64,000 nucleotides of DNA from Achromobacter anxifer (GCF_903652925.1 NZ_CAHLAR010000010.1:186001-250000), one strand, 5' to 3'. Positions 51,222 through 60,236 are shown, numbered from the stretch's first letter. A program made the numbers and translations. The notes: a model not told the origin generated them from the letters alone.

Positions 51222-52183
51222 CTATTGTTTTCCTTCGTTTTGCGCCACTGCGCGTAGGCCAGCCATTCGCCGACGAAACCGCGCCGGAAGAACGACACGC
51301 ACAATACGAAAATCAGTCCGATGACGATGGTGACGACGTCGCCCAGGGTGGCGAGGTAATTCTGCAAGCTGACGACCAGCGTTGCGCCCACCACCGGCCC
51401 CCATACCGTGCCGATGCCGCCCAGGAGCGTCATCAGCAGCACCTCGGTGGAGGTGGCGAGCGAAACGTCGTTCAATGCAACCAGCTGGAGCACCAGGGCC
51501 TTCAGCGAACCGGCCAGGCCGGCCACCGCGGCCGACAGCACGAAGGCCAGCAGCTTGCACCGGTCTGTATCGTAACCTAGCGATATGGCGCGCGGCGCGT
51601 TGTCCCGGATGGTCTTGAGCACCTGGCCGAAGGGCGAATGGATCACCCGGTAGACGAACAGGAAACCCAGCACGAAGACCGCCAGCGCGAAGTAATACAT
51701 GTTGGTATCGACGCTCAGGTCCACCAGCCCCAGGAACTTGCCGCGCGGGATGCCCTGCATGCCGTCCTCGCCGCGGGTCCAGCCCACCTGCACTGCCATG
51801 AAGTACGCCACTTGCGACAGCGCCAGCGTGATCATCGCGAAGTAGATGCCGGTGCGCCGGATCGCCAGCCAGCCTATCGCGTAGCCGATGGCCGCGGCCA
51901 TGGCCACGCCGCAGGCCATCGCGATCTCCGGCGGCAGGCCGCGCGCGCCGAACAGGATCATCATTTCGCCGGCCGCGTAGCCGGCCCAGCCGAAGAAGGC
52001 GGCATGGCCGAACGACACCAGGCCGGTAAAGCCGGTCAGCAGGTTGAAGGCCAGCGCGAACAGCGCGAAGCACAGCACCTTCATGACGAACACGGGGTAG
52101 ACGATCTGCGGGAAGAGCGGCACCAGCAGGGCCGGCACCAGCAGCAGCGCCAGGATGCGGATCGAGGTGGGTATGCGCTGCAC
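51218..52183 (-). CDS. livM: branched-chain-amino-acid-type ABC transporter permease LivM
   Basis: A 321-residue inner-membrane permease. About nine helices, with FNLLTGFTGLVSFGHAAFFGWAGYAA, taken in pieces, as the family entrance and the MTLLGGIGTVWGPVVGA coupling region near the C-terminus. It forms a pair with livH, whose stop is 1 bp upstream. The Liv-type transporter of this operon is complete, but its solute may be an amino acid other than a branched one. Confidence 0.93.
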   Translation of the reverse strand: MQRIPTSIRILALLLVPALLVPLFPQIVYPVFVMKVLCFALFALAFNLLTGFTGLVSFGHAAFFGWAGYAAGEMMILFGARGLPPEIAMACGVAMAAAIGYAIGWLAIRRTGIYFAMITLALSQVAYFMAVQVGWTRGEDGMQGIPRGKFLGLVDLSVDTNMYYFALAVFVLGFLFVYRVIHSPFGQVLKTIRDNAPRAISLGYDTDRCKLLAFVLSAAVAGLAGSLKALVLQLVALNDVSLATSTEVLLMTLLGGIGTVWGPVVGATLVVSLQNYLATLGDVVTIVIGLIFVLCVSFFRRGFVGEWLAYAQWRKTKENNS

Positions 52184-52184
52184 C

Positions 52185-53087
52185 TTATTTCTCCTTGCCG
52201 AACAGGCCGGCGGGGCGCGTCAGCAGAACGATGGCCATGACGATGAACACCACCACCGTCGAGGCTTCGGGATAGAACACTTTGGTCAGGCCTTCCAACA
52301 GGCCCAGCGCCAGCCCCGTGACGATGGCGCCCATGATGGAGCCCAGGCCGCCGATCACGACCACGGCGAAGACGATATTCAGCAGGTTCGAGCCCATCAG
52401 CGGATTGATCTGCATGACGGGCGCGGCCAGCACCCCAGCCACGCCGGCCAGCGCCACGCCGAAGCCGTAGGTCAGGGTGATCATCACCGGCACGTTGACG
52501 CCGAAGGCCTGCAACAGCTTGGGATTCTCGGTGCCGGCGCGCAGCATGGCGCCCAGCCGGGTGCGCTCGAACAGATACCAGGTCGCGAAGCACAGCGTCA
52601 GGGACGCCACCACCACGAAGGCGCGGTAGGCCGGCAGGAACATGAAGCCCAGGTCGTAGCCGCCCTGCAGGATCTCGGGCGGCTCATAGCCCACGCCGGA
52701 AATGCCATAGAAGTAGCGGAAGCCGCCTTCCATCATCAGCGCGATGCCGAAGGTCAATAGCAGGCCGTACAGGTGGTCCAGGTGATAGAGCCGCTTGAGC
52801 AGCGTCTTCTCGATCACCACGCCCACCAGCCCCACCAGCAGCGGCGCCAGAATCAGCGCGGCCCAGAAATTGACCTGCACGCCTGGCCCCAGCAGCTGCG
52901 GCAGCTGCGTGAAGCCGATCCAGGCCAGGAACGCCGCCATCATGAACTGGGCGCCGTGCGTGAAATTGACGATGTTGAGCAGGCCGAAGATGATGGCCAG
53001 CCCCATGCTCAGGATGGCGTAGAAGCAGCCGTTGATCAGCCCGACCAGCAGTTGGGCGAGCAAGGCGGAAAGCGAGATGTCGAACAT
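52185..53087 (-). CDS. livH: branched-chain-amino-acid-type ABC transporter permease LivH
   Basis: A 300-residue inner-membrane permease with about eight helices. NGCFYAILSMGLAIIFGLLNIVNFTHGAQFM, taken in pieces, is the typical LivH start, and GLGSIMGAIVTGLALGL is the coupling-helix region. It follows the binding-protein gene by 109 bp and precedes livM by 1 bp. Confidence 0.93.
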   Translation of the reverse strand: MFDISLSALLAQLLVGLINGCFYAILSMGLAIIFGLLNIVNFTHGAQFMMAAFLAWIGFTQLPQLLGPGVQVNFWAALILAPLLVGLVGVVIEKTLLKRLYHLDHLYGLLLTFGIALMMEGGFRYFYGISGVGYEPPEILQGGYDLGFMFLPAYRAFVVVASLTLCFATWYLFERTRLGAMLRAGTENPKLLQAFGVNVPVMITLTYGFGVALAGVAGVLAAPVMQINPLMGSNLLNIVFAVVVIGGLGSIMGAIVTGLALGLLEGLTKVFYPEASTVVVFIVMAIVLLTRPAGLFGKEK

Positions 53088-53196
53088 AGTAGGCGGCGGG
53101 CGGACAAAGGTCGCGTCGGTTTCCAGGAAGCCCGCGGCGGCGCGCGGCGGGCAGGGCAGCCGGCGCCGGACGCGGGGCGTCCGGCGCGTCGCGGCC

Positions 53197-54402
53197 TCAG
53201 GACTTGTTCAACGGGCACGCGGCCTGCGGTTTCGGGAACACGTCCTCGCCCTTGAGCACGGACTTCACGTGGTAGTAGTCCCAGGGCGCCTTGGACTCGT
53301 TGGGCGCCTTCACCTGCAGCAGCAGCATGTCATGCACCAGCGCGCCATCGGCGCGCAGCTTGCCGTTGCGGATCACGGCGTCGTTGATGGTCATCTCGCG
53401 CAGCTTGGCCATCACCGCCGGCGCGTCGTCGGTGCCGGCGGCTTCGATCGCCTTCAGATAGGACAGCGTGGCCGAATACACCCCGGCCTGCGAAGCGGTC
53501 GGCATCTTCTTGGCCTTTTCAAAGAACTTCTTGGCCCAGGCGCGCGAGGCGTCGTCGTAGTCCCAGTAGAAGGCTTCGGTCAGGTACATGCCCTGCGCCT
53601 TGGCCAGGCCCATGCTGTGCACGTCCGAGATATAGGTCAGCAGCGGCGCCACGATCTGCTTCTTGTTGATGCCGAACTCGTTGGCCTGCTTGACGGCGTT
53701 GACCGTGTCGTTGCCGGCGTTGGCCAGCGCGATGACGTCCGCCTTCGACGTCTGCGCTTTCAGCAGGAACGAGGAAAAGTCGTTGCCGGGGAAGGGATGG
53801 CGCGACACGCCCACCACGCTGCCGCCGTTTTCCTGGATGACCTCGGTCGCGTCCTTTTCCAGCGAATGGCCGAAGGTGTAGTCGGCGGTGATGAAGTACC
53901 AGGTCTTCTTGCCTTCCTTGACCAGCGCGCGCGCCGTGCCGGCGGCCAGCGCGTAGGTGTTGGTGGTCCACTGGGCATTCAAGGGCGAGCATTTCTCGCC
54001 CAGGATCGCGGTGGACAGGCCGGCCGACGGCATGGTCACGCGGTTCTTCTGCTTGGCGATTTCCATCACGGCCAGTGCGGTCGACGCGGTGGGGAAGTCG
54101 GTGATCATGTCGACCTTGCCCTGGTCGAACCATTCGCGCGCCAGGTTGGCGGCCACGTCGGGCTTGTTCTGGTGGTCGGCCGAGACCACTTCCACCGGCT
54201 TGCCCAGGACCTTGTTGCCCATCTCTTCGGCGGCCATGCGGGCCGCGATCACGGAGCCGTTGCCGGCCAGGTCGGAATACACGCCGGACAGGTCGGTCAG
54301 CACGCCGATCTTGACGACGTCGTCGCTGATCTTGGTCTGGGCCTGGGCGGCGCCGATCATGCCGAGGGCGAACAGCGCCGCTGAGATTCGATTCAATTTC
54401 AT
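53197..54402 (-). CDS. Liv-type ABC transporter periplasmic binding protein
   Basis: A 401-residue binding protein with Sec signal (cleavage AQAQ, about residue 22). VVKIGVLTDLSGVYSDLAG is the family start, and two lobes follow. Two Cys residues in the mature part (KCSPL and AACPL) may form a disulphide. It delivers an amino acid or a related organic acid to LivHMGF. It lies in the middle of the operon, between livF and livH. Confidence 0.92.
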   Translation of the reverse strand: MKLNRISAALFALGMIGAAQAQTKISDDVVKIGVLTDLSGVYSDLAGNGSVIAARMAAEEMGNKVLGKPVEVVSADHQNKPDVAANLAREWFDQGKVDMITDFPTASTALAVMEIAKQKNRVTMPSAGLSTAILGEKCSPLNAQWTTNTYALAAGTARALVKEGKKTWYFITADYTFGHSLEKDATEVIQENGGSVVGVSRHPFPGNDFSSFLLKAQTSKADVIALANAGNDTVNAVKQANEFGINKKQIVAPLLTYISDVHSMGLAKAQGMYLTEAFYWDYDDASRAWAKKFFEKAKKMPTASQAGVYSATLSYLKAIEAAGTDDAPAVMAKLREMTINDAVIRNGKLRADGALVHDMLLLQVKAPNESKAPWDYYHVKSVLKGEDVFPKPQAACPLNKS

Positions 54403-54460
54403 CTGACTACGCTCCGTGTAGGAAGGGGGACTGCGGTCGGAAGGAATGTGGCTGCAAAAC

Positions 54461-55177
54461 TCAAATGCCGAGCAGGGCGTTTAGCCTGTCCTGCGATTGC
54501 TGGACCTCGGCGCGGTCTATCACCGCCACGACCTGGCCGTGCTCGATGACGTAATGGCGGTCGGCCAGGTGCTGGGCGAAGCGGAAGTTCTGCTCGACCA
54601 GCACGGTGGTGTAGCCGCGTTCTTTCAGTTGCCGGATCACGCGGCCCAGCGACTGCACGATGACCGGGGCCAGGCCTTCGGTGATTTCGTCCAGCAGCAG
54701 CAGGCGGGCGCCGGTGCGCAAGATGCGCGCCATCGCCAGCATCTGCTGTTCGCCGCCCGACAGGCGCGTGCCGGGGCTGTGGGCGCGCTCTTTCAGGTTG
54801 GGGAACATGTCGTAGATCTCCGCCACCGACATGCCGTCCGGCCCTACCGAGGGCAGCAGCATGAGGTTTTCCTCGGCGCTCAGCGACGCGTAGATGCCGC
54901 GCTCTTCGGGGCAATAGCCGATGCCGCGGCGCGCGATCTTGTGGGGCGGCAGGCTGACGGTTTCCTGCCCCTGGATCTTGATCGAGCCGCTGCGCCGGCC
55001 CACCAGGCCCAGGATGGACTTCAGCGTCGAGCTGCGGCCCGCGCCGTTCCTGCCCAGCAGGGTTACGCATTCGCCCGGCTTCACGTCCAGGTCGATGCCG
55101 TGCAGGATGTGCGATTCGCCGTACCAGGCGTGCAGGTTGCGGATCTCCAGCATGTTGCCGGAGGCGGCTTCATTCAT
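54461..55177 (-). CDS. livF: Liv-type ABC transporter ATP-binding protein LivF
   Basis: A 238-residue ATPase. The ABC signature is LSGGEQQMLAMARIL, and the Walker B is RLLLLDEITEGL. The Walker A reads GRNGAGRSST, with Arg where the catalytic Lys normally is. Related LivF-type proteins in this bacterial group sometimes carry Arg, so the subunit may still work with LivG. It overlaps the livG end by 8 bp. Confidence 0.92.
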   Translation of the reverse strand: MNEAASGNMLEIRNLHAWYGESHILHGIDLDVKPGECVTLLGRNGAGRSSTLKSILGLVGRRSGSIKIQGQETVSLPPHKIARRGIGYCPEERGIYASLSAEENLMLLPSVGPDGMSVAEIYDMFPNLKERAHSPGTRLSGGEQQMLAMARILRTGARLLLLDEITEGLAPVIVQSLGRVIRQLKERGYTTVLVEQNFRFAQHLADRHYVIEHGQVVAVIDRAEVQQSQDRLNALLGI

Positions 55178-55925
55178 CTTCGGCTCCCATGTAGGCTTCG
55201 CGCACCGCCGGGTTTTCAGAGACGGTGGCGTAGGGGCCTTCGGCCAGGATTTCGCCCCGTTGCAGAACGGTGATGGTGTCGGAGATGTCCGCCACCACTT
55301 TCATGTTGTGTTCGACCATGAGGATGGTGCGGCCGGCGGACACCTGCTTGATCAGGTGCTTGACCCGGTCCACGTCCTCGTGGCCCATGCCCTGGGTGGG
55401 TTCGTCCAGCAGCAGCAGTTCGGGTTCGAGCGCCAGCGTGGTGGCGATTTCCAGCGTGCGCTTGCGGCCATAGGGCAGGTCGCCCGCGGCCACGTCCAGG
55501 TGCGTGCGCAGGCCGACCTGGTCCAGCAGTTCCTCGACGCGGTGATGCAGGCTTTCCAGCGTGCGCTCCGAACGCCAGAAGCAATAGTCCACGCCCAGCT
55601 TGCGTTGCAGGGCCACGCGCACGTTCTCGCGCACCGACAACTGCGGAAACACGGCCGAGATCTGGAACGAGCGCACGATGCCGCGGCGCGCGGTCTGCGC
55701 GGGGCGTTCCTGCGTGATGTCGACGCCGTCGTACAGGATCTCGCCGCGCGTCGGGATGTGGAACTTGGTCAGCAGGTTGAAGAAGGTGGTCTTGCCCGCG
55801 CCGTTGGGGCCGATGAGCGCGTGGATCGCGCCGCGGCGCACGCTCATGTCGACGTTGTTGACCGCCACGAAGCCGCGGAATTCCTTGGTCAGGCCCCGGG
55901 TCTGAAGAATGATGTCGCTTTGCAT
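55170..55925 (-). CDS. livG: Liv-type ABC transporter ATP-binding protein LivG
   Basis: A 251-residue ATPase with intact Walker A (GPNGAGKTTF) and Walker B (ELLLLDEPTQGM). The signature region is degenerate as LPYGRKRTLEIATTLA, the usual LivG form. The ATG at 55925 (MQSDIILQTRG) is chosen; an upstream open frame is unlike LivG. It follows the DHDPS-family gene by 89 bp and overlaps livF. Confidence 0.93.
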   Translation of the reverse strand: MQSDIILQTRGLTKEFRGFVAVNNVDMSVRRGAIHALIGPNGAGKTTFFNLLTKFHIPTRGEILYDGVDITQERPAQTARRGIVRSFQISAVFPQLSVRENVRVALQRKLGVDYCFWRSERTLESLHHRVEELLDQVGLRTHLDVAAGDLPYGRKRTLEIATTLALEPELLLLDEPTQGMGHEDVDRVKHLIKQVSAGRTILMVEHNMKVVADISDTITVLQRGEILAEGPYATVSENPAVREAYMGAEDE

Positions 55926-56014
55926 GATGTCCGTTGGGCTTGCAGGGGACAGGCCCTGGCGCGTCGCGGCCCCGCCACGCGCCAGAGGGTTCGTGCTTCT
56001 TCCGGAGCCCGGCC

Positions 56015-56941
56015 TTACTTCGACTGGTACTGCGCGGGGCGCTTGGCCAGCGAGGCCTGGATGATGGCGGCGCAGCGTTCGCGTTCGGCGCCGGCCAGCG
56101 GCAGGCGGGGGCGGCGCACGTGCTCGTTGCCCACGCCGGCCAGGGTTTCGGCCAGCTTGATGTTCTGCACCAGCTTGGTCGAGACATCCAGGTGCAGGAG
56201 CGGCGTGAACCATTGGTACAGCGCCAGCGCTTCCTGCCACTTGCCGGCCTTCATCAGGTCGTACAGGGCCACGGTTTCACGCGGGAAGGCGGTGACCAAC
56301 CCGGCCAGCAGGCCATCCGCGCCCAGCGCCAGCGCCTCGAACGACAGATCGTCCACGCCGATGAACAGCTGGTAGCGGGTGCCCAGCGCGTTGCGCAGGT
56401 CGGTCAGGCGGCGCACGTCGTCGCTGCTTTCCTTGATGGCCACCAGCCACTTGCAGTCGGCCAGCTCGGCCATGTGCTCGGGCTTCAGGTCCACGCGGTA
56501 GGCGACGGGGTTGTTGTAGATCATGCAGGGCTTCTGCGCCGCTTCGGCCATGGTGCGGATGCTCTGCATCGCTTCGCGCGAATCCGCCACGTAGATCAGC
56601 GAAGGCATCAGCATGAAGCCGTCCACGCCCAGTTCCACGGCGGCCTTGATGAAGCGCAGCGCTTCGCGGGTGCTGGTCTCGGACACGTTGGCCAGGACGG
56701 GGATGCGGCCGGCGCTGACTTCCACCGCGCAGCGCGTCACTTCCAGCTTTTCTTCCAGGGTCAGGGTGCTGGCTTCGCCCAGCGAGCCGCAGGTGACCAG
56801 GCCATGTACGCCGTTGTCGATCAGGAAGCCGAAGTGCTTGCGCATGGCCTCGAAGTCGAGGGTCTCGTCGGCATGGAACTTACTGGTTACGGCAGGAAAG
56901 ACGCCCTGCCAATGCACGTTACTCAACTGGCTTCTCCTCAA
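56015..56941 (-). CDS. dihydrodipicolinate synthase (DapA) family enzyme
   Basis: A 308-residue TIM-barrel protein. The Schiff-base Lys is K170 (WLVAIKESS), and the catalytic Tyr is Y142 (MIYNNPVAYRVDL). GLVTCGSLGEAS near residue 47 is the carboxylate loop. It is the first gene of the operon with a complete Liv ABC transporter and a GntR regulator. It is therefore probably a catabolic aldolase or deaminase acting on the imported compound (for example a hydroxyproline-pathway deaminase or a keto-acid aldolase). The two DHDPS-family enzymes in this window differ in their YN-P motif. Confidence 0.85.
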   Translation of the reverse strand: MRRSQLSNVHWQGVFPAVTSKFHADETLDFEAMRKHFGFLIDNGVHGLVTCGSLGEASTLTLEEKLEVTRCAVEVSAGRIPVLANVSETSTREALRFIKAAVELGVDGFMLMPSLIYVADSREAMQSIRTMAEAAQKPCMIYNNPVAYRVDLKPEHMAELADCKWLVAIKESSDDVRRLTDLRNALGTRYQLFIGVDDLSFEALALGADGLLAGLVTAFPRETVALYDLMKAGKWQEALALYQWFTPLLHLDVSTKLVQNIKLAETLAGVGNEHVRRPRLPLAGAERERCAAIIQASLAKRPAQYQSK

Positions 56942-56996
56942 GATGCCGTCGCTTCAATGGCGGAGCGGCGAGCAGGTGCAAAGTCTAATATCCTGT

Positions 56997-57017
56997 AAAT
57001 ATATTTAGAAGATATTT
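56997..57017. promoter_or_regulatory. AT-rich inverted repeat before the DHDPS-liv operon
   Basis: AAATAT and ATATTT are 9 bp apart, about 56-76 bp upstream of the operon's first ATG, in a locally AT-rich patch. It may be the promoter region and a GntR operator. The rest of the 277-bp spacer to 57218 shows only GC-rich sequence with a short GGGCTGAC repeat near 57190. Confidence 0.45.
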
Positions 57018-57218
57018 TGATTTGGGGGTTTCCCGAGGCGGGTCAACCCGGAGGCGGGGACAAGCCGATGGGCGATTTCAGGGGAGGAGCGGGCAGCGTG
57101 CGCCTTGCGCGCACGGGCAGGGCAGGCGTCGTGCTTGCCGGCAGCCGTAGAGAGGTCGGATGGAACCGAGGGAAAGAGGCAGCCCCGGCCGGGCTGACGG
57201 GCTGACGGACTGCGGAGG

Positions 57219-58118
57219 CTAGCCCGCCTTGCGCGGGTAGGCGCGGCTGGCGTCGCGCATGAAGGTCTTCACGGCGGTTTCGTATTGCGCGCCGCTGCGG
57301 AAGGCGCCCGAATGCGAGGCGCCTTCGATCTTGACCAGCCGCTTGAGCTCGGGCGCGACGTTGTTGGCGGCGGCGTAGAGCTCGTCGCTCATGGTGTGCG
57401 GCACCACGCGGTCGGCGGTGCCGTGCATGAACAGCATGGGCGTGCGCATGCGGGCCAGCTTGTCGACCGAGGCGAAGGGCTGGGTGACCAGCAGGCTGGC
57501 GCCCGGCACCTTGCCCCAGCGCATCGTGGCCAGCATCGCGCCGATGCTGGTGAAGCTGGATTCCACGATCAGGCCGGCGAATGCCGGCTGGTCGGAGCGT
57601 GCGGCCAGGTCGATGGCGATCGCCCCGCCCAGGCTGTGACCATAGACGAAGCGGCGCGACGGATCGGGCTGGATCCGGGCCAGTTCCTTCAGCCCGGCCG
57701 TGGCGTCCTCCAGCGCGCTTTCCTCGGACGGCAGGCGCGGCGTGGAAGCGCCGAAACCACGGTAGTCGATGGCCAGCACGGAATAGCCCATGCGGGTCCA
57801 GCCGTCGATGCGGAAGGCGCTGCCGTTCAGGTTCCAGCGCGCGCCGTGCAGGTACAGCACGGTGGGCGCGCCCGCCTGCGGGCTTTGCCAGTACCAGGCG
57901 CGCACCTTGTCGCCGCCTGCCAGCGTCAGGTCGTAGACCTGGGTGCCGGCCGCCGGTTCGCGCCACCAGGTCTGCGGTTCGGACTGGGGCGAGAAGATGG
58001 TCTGGCGCTGCCAGGAATCGAGCTGGGTGCAGCCCACGACGCTGGCGCCGGCCAGCAGGGCGACGGCGAACAGGCGGCGGGGCGAGAGGCGGGGGGATAG
58101 GCGGGAAAGGGCGGGCAT
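57219..58118 (-). CDS. alpha/beta hydrolase, lipoprotein-like
   Basis: A 299-residue alpha/beta hydrolase. It has an N-terminal signal with lipobox-like ASVVGC, then a conserved PTVLYLHGARWN oxyanion region, nucleophile elbow YGHSLGG (Ser), acid HGTADRVV and His in GASHSGAF. It resembles the YfhR/BEM46-type hydrolases. The ATG at 58118 gives a proper signal; longer forms read back into the LysR region. The substrate is unknown. Confidence 0.85.
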   Translation of the reverse strand: MPALSRLSPRLSPRRLFAVALLAGASVVGCTQLDSWQRQTIFSPQSEPQTWWREPAAGTQVYDLTLAGGDKVRAWYWQSPQAGAPTVLYLHGARWNLNGSAFRIDGWTRMGYSVLAIDYRGFGASTPRLPSEESALEDATAGLKELARIQPDPSRRFVYGHSLGGAIAIDLAARSDQPAFAGLIVESSFTSIGAMLATMRWGKVPGASLLVTQPFASVDKLARMRTPMLFMHGTADRVVPHTMSDELYAAANNVAPELKRLVKIEGASHSGAFRSGAQYETAVKTFMRDASRAYPRKAG

Positions 58119-58156
58119 GGGATATCTGACCCAGGCAGGGCGGCTGGGTTCCGGCA

Positions 58157-59044
58157 TCAGCTTACTTCGGGATGGACTTCGCGGGTCAGGGCCAGCCAGG
58201 CCTGGGCGGCGTGCGACAGATAGCCGCCGCGGCGCCACACCTGCACCATTTCCCAGTCCGTGCCGGCATCGCGCAACGGCACGCGCGCCACGCCCGCGTG
58301 CAGTTCCTCGCGGGCCTTCAGGCGCGGCAGGAAGGCCACGCCCAGGCCAGCCGCCACCAGCGCCACGATGAAGTCGATCTGGCCGCTGCGCGCGGCGATG
58401 GCAGGGGCGAAGCCGGCGCGCTGGCAGGCGTCGTGCAGGATGCGGTTCAGAGCAAAACCCGTCTCGAACAGGATGAAGGGCGAGTCCCGCAACTCCAGCA
58501 GCCCCACGCTCTCGGCGCGCGCCTTGGGGTGGTCGGCGGGCATCAGCGCCACTAGTGGCTCGCGCGCCACCGGCTGCCACTCGAAGATGTCGGGCACCGG
58601 CTTGAGCGACGCGGCCAGCTCGATCTCGCCGGCCATCACCATTTCCTCCAGGCGCCGGCTGCCGTGCTCCACCAGGCTGATCTCGACCTGCGGGTAGCGG
58701 CAGCGGAAGCGCGCGAACATCGGCGCGAACAAGGTACTGCTGCCCAGCGGCGGCAAGCCTAGTCGCAGCACGCCGCGCTTGAGTCCCTTCAGCTCGTCCA
58801 GCTCGGCGTAGAGGTCGTCGCGCTGCGCCAGCATGGCCACGGCGCGGCGGTAGACGATCTCGCCCGCGGCCGTCAGCCGCATGGGCTGGGCGTGGCGGTC
58901 CAGCAACGGCATGCCCAGCTCGTCCTCCAGCTGGCGCACGGCCTTGCTCACGGTGGGCTGGGTGGCGAAGACGGCCTTGGCTGCCTGGGAAAAACCGCCC
59001 TGGCGGACCACCTCGACCAGGGCGCGCAGGGGGCGCAGTTCCAT
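58157..59044 (-). CDS. LysR family regulator (CidR-like position)
   Basis: A 295-residue LysR protein. The helix-turn-helix GGFSQAAKAVFATQPTVSKAV lies at about residues 16-36. It is divergent from lrgA-lrgB-like genes, the same setting as CidR with cidAB. It probably responds to a metabolic signal such as acetate or overflow carbon and controls the pair. A 15-bp palindrome lies 8 bp before its start. Confidence 0.88.
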   Translation of the reverse strand: MELRPLRALVEVVRQGGFSQAAKAVFATQPTVSKAVRQLEDELGMPLLDRHAQPMRLTAAGEIVYRRAVAMLAQRDDLYAELDELKGLKRGVLRLGLPPLGSSTLFAPMFARFRCRYPQVEISLVEHGSRRLEEMVMAGEIELAASLKPVPDIFEWQPVAREPLVALMPADHPKARAESVGLLELRDSPFILFETGFALNRILHDACQRAGFAPAIAARSGQIDFIVALVAAGLGVAFLPRLKAREELHAGVARVPLRDAGTDWEMVQVWRRGGYLSHAAQAWLALTREVHPEVS

Positions 59045-59051
59045 GGGTATG

Positions 59052-59066
59052 CCTATTCGGAATAGG
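59052..59066. promoter_or_regulatory. candidate operator, 15-bp palindrome
   Basis: CCTATTC and GAATAGG are perfect 7-bp inverted arms around one G, 8-22 bp upstream of the LysR start and 76 bp before the lrgA start. GAATTCAT is then repeated twice (59069-59085). Confidence 0.55.
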
Positions 59067-59141
59067 TTGAATTCATCGAATTCATTTTATCTATGGGGCG
59101 CGCGGGCGTAAAACATCCACTTGCCGCAGGAAATCCTTTCA

Positions 59142-59546
59142 ATGCTTCCCCCACGCCTCACCCTGGTCCTACGCAGCGCGCTGCGCCGCAGCCGCGTGCT
59201 GCAGATCTGCCTCATCGTTCTTTTTTCCTTGCTGGGCCAGGCGCTGGCCCAATTGCTGGGCCTGCCCGTGCCGGGCGGCGTCATCGGCATGGCGCTGGTG
59301 CTGCTTCTGCTGGCCACCCGTCGCCTGCGCGTGCGCAACGTGCACCGCGGCGCCAGTTGGCTGCTGGGCGAAATGCTGCTGTTCTTCGTCCCCGCCGTCA
59401 TGTCGCTGCTGGATCACCGCGAATTCCTGGGCGTGCTGGGGCTGAAGCTGCTGGCCGTCATCCTGCTGGGCACGGCCCTGGTGATGACCGGCACGGCTCT
59501 TACCATCGATCTTTGCTACCGCTGGATGAACCGCCATGCGGGCTGA
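59142..59546 (+). CDS. CidA/LrgA family holin-like protein
   Basis: A 134-residue four-helix membrane protein of the CidA/LrgA family. ICLIVLFSLLGQALAQLLGLPVPGGVIGM is the family core, taken in pieces, and the C-terminus is RWMNRHAG. The ATG at 59142 has AGGAA 8 bp before it; an upstream TTG would add seven residues. It is coupled to lrgB by an 11-bp overlap. The pair is linked to pyruvate/acetate handling and murein hydrolase control. Confidence 0.9.
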   Translation: MLPPRLTLVLRSALRRSRVLQICLIVLFSLLGQALAQLLGLPVPGGVIGMALVLLLLATRRLRVRNVHRGASWLLGEMLLFFVPAVMSLLDHREFLGVLGLKLLAVILLGTALVMTGTALTIDLCYRWMNRHAG

Positions 59547-60228
59547 TTTCAACCTGCTGTTCTGGCCCGCCGCGACCGTGCTGGCCTACATCTGCGCGCG
59601 CCTGCTGTACCGGCGCTACGCCTATTGGTGCACCTCGACGCTGGTGGTGGCGCCGGCGCTGCTGCTGGCGCTGGCCATCGCGTTGCACACCGGCTACCGG
59701 GACTACATGGCGGGTTCGCACTGGCTGATGGCGATGCTGGGGCCGGTCATTGTGGCGTTCGCGCTGCCGCTGTACGAGCAGCGCGCCTTGATCCGCCGTT
59801 ACTGGCCCGTGCTGGTGGCGGGCGTGGCGGTGGGCAGTCTCATCGCGGGCGTCAGCGCCTGGATGCTGGGCAGCCTGCTGGGCTTGCCGTCCGACCTGCG
59901 CCTGAGCCTGCTGCCGCGTTCCGTGGCCACGCCGTTCGCCGTGGCGGTGTCGTCACACGTGGGCGGCGTGCCCGACCTGACTGCGGTGTTCGTGATCGTC
60001 ACCGGGGTGTTCGGCGCGGCCATCGGCCAATTGATGCGGCGCTGGCTGCCGCTGCGCTCGTCGCTGGCGCGCGGCGCGCTGTTCGGCATGGGCGCGCATG
60101 GCGCAGGAACGGCCAAGGCCCGCGAGCTGGCGGCCGACGAGGGCGCCGTCGCGGGCCTGGTGATGGTGATGGCGGGCCTGTTCAACGTGCTGGTCACGCC
60201 CGCGGTGGTGGTAGGGCTGCTGGCCTGA
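59536..60228 (+). CDS. LrgB/CidB family protein
   Basis: A 230-residue polytopic protein. SLLPRSVATPFAVAVSSHVGGVPDLTAVFVIVTGVFGA, taken in pieces, is the LrgB signature. The HGAGTAKARELAADEGAVAGL block near residue 195 is the second signature. It overlaps lrgA by 11 bp and ends 8 bp before the convergent LysE gene. It acts in the inner membrane with the LrgA/CidA partner. Confidence 0.92.
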   Translation: MRADFNLLFWPAATVLAYICARLLYRRYAYWCTSTLVVAPALLLALAIALHTGYRDYMAGSHWLMAMLGPVIVAFALPLYEQRALIRRYWPVLVAGVAVGSLIAGVSAWMLGSLLGLPSDLRLSLLPRSVATPFAVAVSSHVGGVPDLTAVFVIVTGVFGAAIGQLMRRWLPLRSSLARGALFGMGAHGAGTAKARELAADEGAVAGLVMVMAGLFNVLVTPAVVVGLLA

Positions 60229-60236
60229 GGCGCGCG

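Noticed and set aside
57180-57215. GGGCTGAC repeat near 57190 as a mobile-element or CRISPR trace
   Set aside because: Only two short copies, no spacers, and no transposase or inverted ends nearby.
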